NCBI RefSeq assembly: GCF_002205645.1
Contig: NZ_NIOF01000014.1
Location: 62,001-126,000 of the forward strand
DNA: 64,000 bases
Direction: 5' to 3'
DNA from: Roseateles aquatilis
GTDB taxonomy: Bacteria; Pseudomonadota; Gammaproteobacteria; Burkholderiales; Burkholderiaceae_C
Position numbers and translations under genes: made by a program. Every line of letters starts with the position of its first letter. Within the stretch, counting starts at the first letter, position 1. Shown here one piece after another: positions 28,773-35,372 of the stretch. The notes below the pieces were generated by a model. It made no database searches, had not been told where the DNA came from, and saw only the letters and a program-made list of their open reading frames with translations.

Positions 28773-30386
28773 ATGACGACACCGCGAGGGGCAAGACCTG
28801 GCCCCGTGACCCACCGATCGCGCCGAATGCTGGCGCCGACCCTGGCGCTGATGCTCGCGACGACCGCCCTGTGCGCGAGCGCCGCTTCGGCGGCCGATGG
28901 CGGCGCCGCGAGCGCCACCGGCGCCACCAGCGCCGCAAGTACGGCCAGCGCCGACGGCCTGGCCTCGCTGACCGCCTGCCGCGTCGACGGCGTGCCCACC
29001 GAAGTCCAGTGCGGCAGCATCCGCCGCCCGCTCGACCCCGCCCGACCGACCGGCACGCAGATCGACATCCACTTCGTCGTCGTCCGCGCGCTGGCACGCA
29101 ACAAGTTCCCCGATCCCGTGCTGCTGCTGGCCGGCGGCCCCGGCCAGAGCGCGGTCGCGCTGACGGGCATGGTGCTGCCGCGGCTCTCGCGCCTGAACTA
29201 CCGCCGCGACCTGGTCTTCGTCGACCAGCGCGGCACCGGCCGGTCCGCCCCGCTGGTGTGCCCGGACAACAGCGACAAGCCGCTGGAGGAGCTGGTCCAA
29301 CCGGGCGCCAGGCTGCGCCTGCTCGACCAATGCCGCACGCAGCTGGAGCGGCTGCCCCACGGCGACCTGCGCTTCTACACCACCACCATCGCGATGCAGG
29401 ACATGGACGCGGTGCGCGCGGCGCTCGGCGTCGAGCAGTGGAACCTGGTCGGCGCGTCCTACGGCACGCGGGCCGGGCTGGAGTACCAGCGCCAGTTCCC
29501 GCAGCGCGTGCGACGCGCGGTGATCGACGGCGTCGCGCCGCCCGACATGGTGCTGCCGGTGTCCTTCTCCCGCGACGTGCAGGCCGCGCTGGACGGCGTG
29601 ATCGACGCCTGCGCGAAGGAGACCGCCTGCAACGCGCGCTTCCCCGCGCTGCGGACCGAATGGCAGGGGCTGCTCAAGAGCCTGCCGCGCAAGGTCACCT
29701 TCACCCATCCGGTCACCGGCCGGAGCGAGGACGTGACGCTGACCCGCGAGGCGCTGCTCGGCATGGTGCGGCCGCCGCTGTACGCGCCGGCCACCGCCGC
29801 CGCCCTGCCCGCCGCGTTGCATGAGGCCGCGCAAGGCCGCTTCGACGCGGTCGCCGGCCTGGCCGGCCAGCTCGGCGGCGGATCGCGCGCGACGCGCATC
29901 GCCGAGGGCATGCACTTCTCCGTCATCTGCGCCGAGGACGCGCCGCGCATCACGCAGTCGACCGAGGCGCCCGCCGCCGACTTCGGCACGCTGGACAGCG
30001 ACCTTTACAGCAGCGTCTGCCGCCAGTGGCCGCGTGGCGAGGTGCCCGCGGCGTTCTACACCCTTCCGGTGTCGAAGACGCCGGTGCTGCTGGTCAGCGG
30101 CGGCGCCGATCCGGCCACGCCGCCGCGCCACGCCACCCGTGTCGCCCAGGCGCTCGGCGCGCAGGCCGTGCATGTGGTCGTGCCGCAGGCGGGCCATGGC
30201 GTCGCGCTGACGCTGGCCTGCATGCGCGATGTGGTCTACCGCTTCATCGACGCACCCAAGGACGCCGACGCGCTGCGCGTCGACACCGCCTGCGCGACGC
30301 GCATCCCGCGTCCGCCCGCCTTCCTGCCCCCCACTCCGGCGACCGTCTCGGCCGCCGCCTCCGCCGCCCGGGAGTCCAACCGATGA
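28773..30386 (+). CDS. Secreted alpha/beta hydrolase with TAP-like C-terminus
   Basis: 537 aa. N-terminal signal peptide (APTLALMLATTALCASAASA), then an alpha/beta hydrolase core: oxyanion region LLLAGGPGQSAVAL, nucleophile S229 in GASYGTRAG, D446 in GGADPATPP and H475 in QAGHGVAL. The C-terminal part matches the TAP-like domain of tripeptidyl or proline-type peptidases (family S33). Three pairs of cysteines suggest an oxidising compartment. Its stop overlaps the ATG of an ABC ATPase gene (ATGA), so it belongs to a three-gene operon with a NatAB-type transporter. Confidence 0.85.
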   Translation: MTTPRGARPGPVTHRSRRMLAPTLALMLATTALCASAASAADGGAASATGATSAASTASADGLASLTACRVDGVPTEVQCGSIRRPLDPARPTGTQIDIHFVVVRALARNKFPDPVLLLAGGPGQSAVALTGMVLPRLSRLNYRRDLVFVDQRGTGRSAPLVCPDNSDKPLEELVQPGARLRLLDQCRTQLERLPHGDLRFYTTTIAMQDMDAVRAALGVEQWNLVGASYGTRAGLEYQRQFPQRVRRAVIDGVAPPDMVLPVSFSRDVQAALDGVIDACAKETACNARFPALRTEWQGLLKSLPRKVTFTHPVTGRSEDVTLTREALLGMVRPPLYAPATAAALPAALHEAAQGRFDAVAGLAGQLGGGSRATRIAEGMHFSVICAEDAPRITQSTEAPAADFGTLDSDLYSSVCRQWPRGEVPAAFYTLPVSKTPVLLVSGGADPATPPRHATRVAQALGAQAVHVVVPQAGHGVALTLACMRDVVYRFIDAPKDADALRVDTACATRIPRPPAFLPPTPATVSAAASAARESNR

Positions 30387-31231
30387 TCCGCCTGCAAGCG
30401 CTCCACAAGACCTTCGAGACGCGCGGCGCCAGCGGCTTGTCGCTCGCGTCCCTGCTCGGCAAGGGCAAGGGAAAGGCCAAGACGGTCGTCGCCGTCGAGC
30501 ACCTGGACCTCGACGCGCCCGACGGCCGCATCACCGGCCTGCTGGGCCCCAACGGCGCCGGCAAGACAACGTCGCTGCGGATGCTGGCGGGGCTGTTCGC
30601 GCCCGACGCCGGCAAGATCGCCGTCGACGGCATCGACGTGCTGACGCGGCCGCGCGAGGCCCTCGGCCGCATGGGCATCCTGGGTGACGCGCACGGGCTC
30701 TACCCGCGGCTCACCGCGCGCGAGAACGTCGTCTACTTCGCCCGCCTGCAGGACATGCCGATGGAGCAGGCGCAGGCCCGCGCCGAGGCGCTGGCGGAAC
30801 TGCTGGACATGCGCGCCATCCTCGACCGCCGCGCCGAGGGCTTCAGCCAGGGCGAGCGCATGAAGACCGCGCTGGCCCGCGCGCTGGTGCACGACCCGGC
30901 CAACATCGTGCTCGACGAGCCGACCAACGGCCTGGACGTCGTCGCCACCCGCGCGCTGCGCGAGGTGCTGCGCCACCTGCGCTCGCCGGCCGGTGGCAAC
31001 AAGTGCATCGTGTTTTCGAGCCACATCATGCAAGAGGTCGAGCAGCTCTGCGATCAGGTCGTGGTGATGTCCCACGGCCGCTCGGTCGCGACCGGCACGG
31101 TGGACGGGCTGCTCGCGCAGACCGGCCGCGACCGCTTCGAGGATGCCTTCGTCGACCTGGCCTTCCCCGAGGCCGCCCGGTCCCCATCGCCCCTGTCCGC
31201 GACCATCCGCCGCGAGGAGCCCGCCGCATGA
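30383..31231 (+). CDS. ABC transporter ATPase, NatA-like
   Basis: 282 aa. Walker A LGPNGAGKTTSLRML, signature FSQGERMKTALARAL (a relaxed LSGGQ), Walker B NIVLDEPTNGLD and switch His in FSSHIMQEVEQL. A basic GKGKGKAK insertion follows the first 30 residues. The coupling sequence and size match NatA-type ATPases that pair with DUF3526/ABC-2 permeases. Both ends overlap neighbours by 4 bases. Role: powers export of sodium, a drug or a lipid; the substrate cannot be told. Confidence 0.9.
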   Translation: MIRLQALHKTFETRGASGLSLASLLGKGKGKAKTVVAVEHLDLDAPDGRITGLLGPNGAGKTTSLRMLAGLFAPDAGKIAVDGIDVLTRPREALGRMGILGDAHGLYPRLTARENVVYFARLQDMPMEQAQARAEALAELLDMRAILDRRAEGFSQGERMKTALARALVHDPANIVLDEPTNGLDVVATRALREVLRHLRSPAGGNKCIVFSSHIMQEVEQLCDQVVVMSHGRSVATGTVDGLLAQTGRDRFEDAFVDLAFPEAARSPSPLSATIRREEPAA

Positions 31232-32406
31232 ACATCGCCTTCTTCAAAGCCTTCCGGACCGTCTTCGCCAAGGAGATCGTCGACGCGCTGCGGGACCGCC
31301 GCACGCTGCTGCGCCTGCTGATCCCATCGATGCTGATGGGCCCGCTGATGCTGATGCTGATGTCGGGGCTCGCCGCCTCCTTGCAGGAGCGCGCGGAGCA
31401 GCGCGAGATCCTGGTCGTGGGCATCGCCAACGCGCCGACGCTGCGCAACTTCATCGAGCGCCAGACCTTCACCATCAAGGAGGCCCCCGCCGACTACGAG
31501 ACGGCGCTGCGCAGCGCCAGGCTGACCGATCCGGTGCTGGTCGTGCCGGACAACTTCGAGACGCTGCTCGCCGGCGGCGAGCAGGCCACGGTGCGGATCG
31601 TCAGCGACAGCGCCAACCAGCGCGCGGAGGCCGGTGTCGGGGCGATCAGCCGACTGATGCAGTCCTTCAGCACGGAACGCGCCACGCTGACCCTGGCGAT
31701 GCGCGGCATCGGCGCGCAGCAGCTGCGGCCGCTCGACGTCCAGGAGCGCGATCTGGCCAGCGTCCAGGCGCGCGCCACGCGGCTGACGCAGATGCTGCCG
31801 ATGTTCATCATGATGGCGGTGCTCTACGGCGCGCTGACCGCGGCGCTGGACAGCACCGCCGGCGAGCGCGAGCGCGGCTCGCTCGAGCCGCTGCTGGTGA
31901 ACCCCGCGCCCCATGCCGCCATCGTGGCCGGCAAGTGGGCCGCGGTGCTGATGGCCGGCATGCTGGTGGCGGTGCTGTCCAACCTCAGCTTCCTGCCCGG
32001 CCAGTGGCTGATGCGCAGCGACGCGCTGGCGGCGATGTTCCAGTTCGGCTGGGGCGAGGCGCTGCGCTTCCTGCTGCTGCAGATCCCGCTGGGCGCCGGC
32101 CTGGCCGCGATCCTGATGGCGCTGGCGATCCGCACCAAGACCTTCAAGGAAGCGCAGGCCAGCACGACGCTGGTGATCACCGCCGTGGCGCTGACGCCGA
32201 TGGTGGCGATCGTCAATCCGGGCGGGGAGGCGTCCTGGCATCTGTGGGTGCCGGGCCTGGGTCAGAACCAGCTCATGATGCAGGTGCTCAAGGGCGAGGC
32301 GTTGACCTTCGCGAAGGTGATGCCGACGGTGATCGTCGGCGCCGCGTTGACGATCGCCGGCCTGGCGTTCGTCGCGCGCTCGATGCGCGCCGCGGTCGCG
32401 CGCTGA
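31228..32406 (+). CDS. ABC-2 type permease, NatB-like
   Basis: 392 aa. One N-terminal membrane helix (LLRLLIPSMLMGPLMLMLMSGLAA), a large extracytoplasmic domain (about 55-195), then five C-terminal helices beginning MLPMFIMMAVLYGAL; the GERERGSLEPLLVNPA loop is the ABC-2/NatB signature that docks the ATPase. ATGA overlap with the ATPase gene. A strong hairpin follows the stop, so the operon of hydrolase, ATPase and permease ends here. Confidence 0.9.
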   Translation: MNIAFFKAFRTVFAKEIVDALRDRRTLLRLLIPSMLMGPLMLMLMSGLAASLQERAEQREILVVGIANAPTLRNFIERQTFTIKEAPADYETALRSARLTDPVLVVPDNFETLLAGGEQATVRIVSDSANQRAEAGVGAISRLMQSFSTERATLTLAMRGIGAQQLRPLDVQERDLASVQARATRLTQMLPMFIMMAVLYGALTAALDSTAGERERGSLEPLLVNPAPHAAIVAGKWAAVLMAGMLVAVLSNLSFLPGQWLMRSDALAAMFQFGWGEALRFLLLQIPLGAGLAAILMALAIRTKTFKEAQASTTLVITAVALTPMVAIVNPGGEASWHLWVPGLGQNQLMMQVLKGEALTFAKVMPTVIVGAALTIAGLAFVARSMRAAVAR

Positions 32407-32414
32407 GCGTGCGT

Positions 32415-32452
32415 GTCGCCTTGATCCGGCGCATGACGCCGATCAAGGCGAC
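32415..32452. terminator. Long hairpin between convergent permease and 81-aa gene
   Basis: A 17-base arm (32415-32431) pairs with a 16-base arm (32437-32452) with a single bulged base and a 5-base loop. GTCGCCTTGAT pairs with ATCAAGGCGAC, and CGGCG with CGCCG. No T-tract; probably a bidirectional transcript end. Confidence 0.6.
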
Positions 32453-32461
32453 GCCGCGCCG

Positions 32462-32707
32462 TCAGTGGCGCGTCAACAGGGCGCGCTGGACCTGCTCCTG
32501 CCAGGGCAGCGCGTGCACGATGCCGTTGAGCTGGATCGCCGATTCCATCGGCGCCAGCACCTCGCCCTCGCGGTTGAGGAACTGCATGTTGGTGACGAGC
32601 GCCATCGGATCGACCATCGAGACGATGCCGTAGGGCATGCGCACCCAGTCCCAGGCCACGCCGGCGGCGCCGAACTCGGATTCCCCGCTCCACAGGGTTT
32701 GCCCCAT
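32462..32707 (-). CDS. Conserved small hypothetical protein (81 aa)
   Basis: 81 aa starting MGQTLWSGESEFGAAGVAWD and ending WQEQVQRALLTRH. It is compact, with several Trp and Met residues, no signal peptide and no membrane segment. I do not know its function; the regular composition and codon use suggest a real gene. A longer in-frame start exists at 32833, but that extension crosses the AT-rich regulatory region. One copy of the GTAAACNCTGT motif lies 66 bases before its start, so it could share regulation with the LuxR cluster. Confidence 0.65.
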   Translation of the reverse strand: MGQTLWSGESEFGAAGVAWDWVRMPYGIVSMVDPMALVTNMQFLNREGEVLAPMESAIQLNGIVHALPWQEQVQRALLTRH

Positions 32708-32772
32708 GGCCGGCCGATCGTCGTCTCCCGCCACCAACACGCGCGTGCTCAAATGCGCGAACTGCAAGCGAG

Positions 32773-32783
32773 GTAAACGCTGT
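32773..32783. promoter_or_regulatory. GTAAACNCTGT motif, copy 1
   Basis: GTAAACGCTGT, between the 81-aa gene and luxR. One of three non-coding copies within about 1 kb (others at 32925 and 33772). Candidate binding site of the LuxR-type protein. Confidence 0.5.
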
Positions 32784-32832
32784 ACATCACACAATATTCG
32801 TGGCCACGCGTACACAATCCAAGCTGGTGTCA

Positions 32833-32861
32833 TTGTCAGAATTGTTTAGTTTGGGTACTAC
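32833..32861 (+). promoter_or_regulatory. Sigma-70-like promoter upstream of luxR gene
   Basis: TTGTCA (32833-32838) and TACTAC (32856-32861) are 17 bases apart inside the most AT-rich part of the 329-base gap 32708-33036. It would give a leader of about 170 bases. A dyad TGACCA-N6-TGGTCA (32885-32902) lies just downstream. Confidence 0.4.
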
Positions 32862-32924
32862 GGATCGGCGGATGCTTCTCCCCATGACCAGCAGTGTGGT
32901 CACGATGAGGGGGCATCGCCAGCT

Positions 32925-32935
32925 GTAAACCCTGT
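32925..32935. promoter_or_regulatory. GTAAACNCTGT motif, copy 2
   Basis: GTAAACCCTGT, about 100 bases before the luxR start. It lies within AGCTGTAAACCCTGTCAGGG, a half-matching lux-box layout (CTGT-N8-TCAG), which suggests autoregulation. Confidence 0.5.
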
Positions 32936-33036
32936 CAGGGGCGTGAATGCGTCACGGGACCTATGCAGGCCCCGCCCGGCGCATGACAGGCACGCCGTCG
33001 GGACACAACAGGCCGGTCGACGGACCGGAGCGATCG

Positions 33037-33750
33037 ATGCTGCAAGGCGGTTATCAGTCAGTTCTAGAAGCACGCTCACGGGACGAGTTCCGCAGTGAGG
33101 TGATCCGCTTCGCGCAAAGCCTGGAGTTCCAGACGGTCTCCGCCATCACCGTGGTGGACCACACGCTCGCGCAGTCCGAGTTCATCACCATCGACAACTG
33201 CCCCGTGGGCTACAGCGACGTGATGCACGCGCCCGAGTTCGGCCGCCGCGATCCCGTCATGCAGCACTGCAAGCGCAACAGCATGCCGATCGTGTGGGAC
33301 CGCCAGACCTACGCTCAGCACGGCGCCAGCGACATCTGGGAATCGCAAGCCCAATTCGGCTACAGCACCGGCATCTGCCTGGCGCTGCACCTGCCCGAGG
33401 GCCGCCACTTCGTGCTGGGCGTCGATCGCGATCGCCCATTGCCAAGCGACAAAGTCGAACTGACGCGCATGGTCGCCGACCTGCAGCTGTTCGCCGTGCA
33501 TGCGGTGGACACGGCCTTGCGTGTGCTGCTGCCGGAACAGAAAAGCGCCGACTCGCCGCGCCTCACGCCGCGCGAGCTCGAGTGCCTGAACTGGACGATG
33601 GAAGGCAAGACCGCCTGGGAAGTCGGCGCCATCCTGAGCATCACGGAACGGACCGCCGTGCTGCACATCAACAACGCGATGCACAAGCTGGGCTGCACCA
33701 ACAAGCATCAGGCCGTTCTGAAGGCGCTGAGACTGGGCCTCATCCGCTGA
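33037..33750 (+). CDS. LuxR-type regulator with altered autoinducer pocket
   Basis: 237 aa. N-terminal autoinducer-binding domain (about 10-150) and C-terminal LuxR helix-turn-helix (LTPRELECLNWTMEGKTAWEVGAILSITERTAVLHINNA in two parts). Against TraR numbering, D70, P71 and W85 align at the expected spacings (D72, P73, W87), but W57 and Y61 are replaced by Y59 and M63. It may therefore bind something other than a standard acyl-homoserine lactone. GGAG lies seven bases before the ATG. No luxI gene is in the window. It is followed by a lux-box-like site and a peptide export cluster, the likely regulon. Confidence 0.88.
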   Translation: MLQGGYQSVLEARSRDEFRSEVIRFAQSLEFQTVSAITVVDHTLAQSEFITIDNCPVGYSDVMHAPEFGRRDPVMQHCKRNSMPIVWDRQTYAQHGASDIWESQAQFGYSTGICLALHLPEGRHFVLGVDRDRPLPSDKVELTRMVADLQLFAVHAVDTALRVLLPEQKSADSPRLTPRELECLNWTMEGKTAWEVGAILSITERTAVLHINNAMHKLGCTNKHQAVLKALRLGLIR

Positions 33751-33771
33751 TCCTGCCGTCCTGGGCAGGAT

Positions 33772-33782
33772 GTAAACACTGT
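33772..33782. promoter_or_regulatory. GTAAACNCTGT motif, copy 3
   Basis: GTAAACACTGT, overlapping the left arm of the lux-box-like dyad upstream of the peptide gene. A small hairpin (CCTGCC / GGCAGG, 33753-33770) just before it may end luxR transcription. Confidence 0.55.
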
Positions 33783-33796
33783 AAGAGCTGACAGTT
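33777..33796 (+). promoter_or_regulatory. lux-box-like dyad driving the peptide operon
   Basis: CACTGTAAGAGCTGACAGTT has the CTGT-N8-ACAG core of a 20-base lux box. A -10-like TTCAAT lies at 33818-33823, which would place the start of transcription near 33830 and the box centre about 43 bases upstream, the position used by LuxR-type activators that replace the -35 contact. Confidence 0.6.
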
Positions 33797-33875
33797 ATCG
33801 AGGCGCGCGCTCGCTGCTTCAATTCGTTCCGTGCTCAAACACATCGAGAGCACGTCACCGAATCTGGAGCCTTTT

Positions 33876-34073
33876 ATGCAAGCCCAACCCAACACCGTCA
33901 TCGTCAACGCCCAGACCGAAGAAGGCCTGATCGAACTCGATCTGCAAAGCCTGGTCCACGTCGGCGGCGGTGCACCCAAGGGCACCTGGCTGGTGGGCGC
34001 CGATGCCACGGCGACCGTGGCGCTGGCCTCGCTCGACGCGGGCATGGAACCGGCCCCCAAGGGCACCTGGTAA
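33876..34073 (+). CDS. Double-glycine leader peptide precursor with repeated APKGTW
   Basis: 65 aa. TGGAG lies just upstream of the ATG, which decides this start over a GTG at 33831. The leader (1-32) ends in the pattern L-x4-L-x2-V-x-GG (L21, L26, V29, G31, G32), the cleavage signal of C39-peptidase exporters. Cleavage after G32 gives a 33-residue product that begins and ends with APKGTW and has an Ala/Thr/Val-rich acidic middle; it has no cysteine. The two hexapeptide codon runs differ at one base, so they look like a duplication. HlyD and C39-ABC genes follow directly. It could be a microcin-like toxin or a secreted signal; I know no named family. Confidence 0.75.
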   Translation: MQAQPNTVIVNAQTEEGLIELDLQSLVHVGGGAPKGTWLVGADATATVALASLDAGMEPAPKGTW

Positions 34074-34127
34074 GCCCCCGAGGCTGATTCGCGACCGTCA
34101 GGTTCGCAACAAGGCGTAGCAGTTGTG

Positions 34128-35372
34128 ATGGCGCTCTTCCGCGCCGAAGCGCAGGCCTCGCAACAGCAGGCCTGGCTGGGATCGGTGCAACTGCATCGCC
34201 CCGCGACACTGCGATGGCTGAGCATCCTTGCACTGGGTGGCGTGATCGCCGTCGGCGCATTCCTGTTCAGCAGCGAATACACCCGCAAGGCCCGCGTCAA
34301 CGGCCTGCTGGTGCCCGAGCGCGGCGTGATGCGGCTGAGCGTGCCGCAAAGCGCCACCGTCGTGGCACGACCTGTCCAGGACGGGCAGCAGGTGCATGAA
34401 GGCGACGTGTTGTTCGTGCTCTCGCTCGACAGCACGAACCCCAACGGCGACGGCCTGTCCCGGACCCTGCGCGAGCGCGAACGCTCGCTGGGCGCGGCAC
34501 AGGCGCAGCAGCGCGAACTGGCGCAGAGCCAGGCGACGTCGCTGAAGGCACGCATCGGGACGCTGGATGCCACGCTGCGGCAGGCCGATGCCGAGCTGCG
34601 GCTGCATGCGGAGCGCGAGGCGCTCGCGCAGCAGAGCCTGGGCCGGCTCGAGTCACTGGCGAAAGACCAGTTCGTCTCGAGCGCCCAGGTCCAGACCAAG
34701 CGGGAGGAGTTGCTTGGCTTGCAGGCCCAACGGCAGGCGCTGGCGCGCGAGCGCGAGAACCTGCAGCGGGAGGCGTTGGGCCTGCAAGCTGAGCTCCAGG
34801 CATTGCCCTTGAAGGCCGAGGTGCAGCAGGGCGAGCTCTCTCGCGACATCGCCGCCTTGCAGGCGCAGGGCGTCGAGAACGAAGCGCGTCGCCGCCTGGT
34901 GCTGCGCGCGCCCAGCGACGGCCAGATGAGCACCGTGCTGGCCGATCCCGGCCAGGTCGTGCAGGCCGGCACCCAGCTCGCCGCGCTGCTGCCGGCGCAC
35001 ACGCCGTTGCAGGCGCACCTCTACGCCCCGTCCAGCGCCGTCGGCTTCCTGCGCCCGCACCAGACGGTGCTGCTGCGCTATCAGGCCTTCCCGTACCAGA
35101 AATTCGGCCAGCAGGAAGGCGAGGTCCTGCAGGTCTCCCGCACGCCATTGCAGGCCGCGGAGCTGGCCCAGCTCGGGCTGCCCGCCGCGATGACGCAAGG
35201 CGAGCCGATGTACCGCATCACCGTGCAGTTGCAGCGCCAGTCGGTGCAGGCCTATGGGCAGGATCAATCGCTGAGCCCGGGTATGCTGCTCGAGGCCGAC
35301 GTGCTGCTCGAGCGCCGCCGTCTCATCGAATGGATCTTCGAACCGCTGCTGAGCCTCGCCCGTCGTGTCTGA
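34128..35372 (+). CDS. HlyD-family membrane fusion protein for peptide export
   Basis: About 414 aa. Short cytoplasmic N-terminus, one membrane helix (LRWLSILALGGVIAVGAFLF), then a lipoyl-type barrel (GVMRLSVPQSATVVARPVQDGQ), a long Gln/Arg/Leu coiled coil (about 110-255, for example RERERSLGAAQAQQRELAQ), and a closing barrel. It links the inner-membrane exporter to an outer-membrane channel such as TolC, which is not encoded here. A GTG three bases upstream is an alternative start. The stop overlaps the ABC gene by 8 bases, so the two are coupled. Confidence 0.88.
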   Translation: MALFRAEAQASQQQAWLGSVQLHRPATLRWLSILALGGVIAVGAFLFSSEYTRKARVNGLLVPERGVMRLSVPQSATVVARPVQDGQQVHEGDVLFVLSLDSTNPNGDGLSRTLRERERSLGAAQAQQRELAQSQATSLKARIGTLDATLRQADAELRLHAEREALAQQSLGRLESLAKDQFVSSAQVQTKREELLGLQAQRQALARERENLQREALGLQAELQALPLKAEVQQGELSRDIAALQAQGVENEARRRLVLRAPSDGQMSTVLADPGQVVQAGTQLAALLPAHTPLQAHLYAPSSAVGFLRPHQTVLLRYQAFPYQKFGQQEGEVLQVSRTPLQAAELAQLGLPAAMTQGEPMYRITVQLQRQSVQAYGQDQSLSPGMLLEADVLLERRRLIEWIFEPLLSLARRV

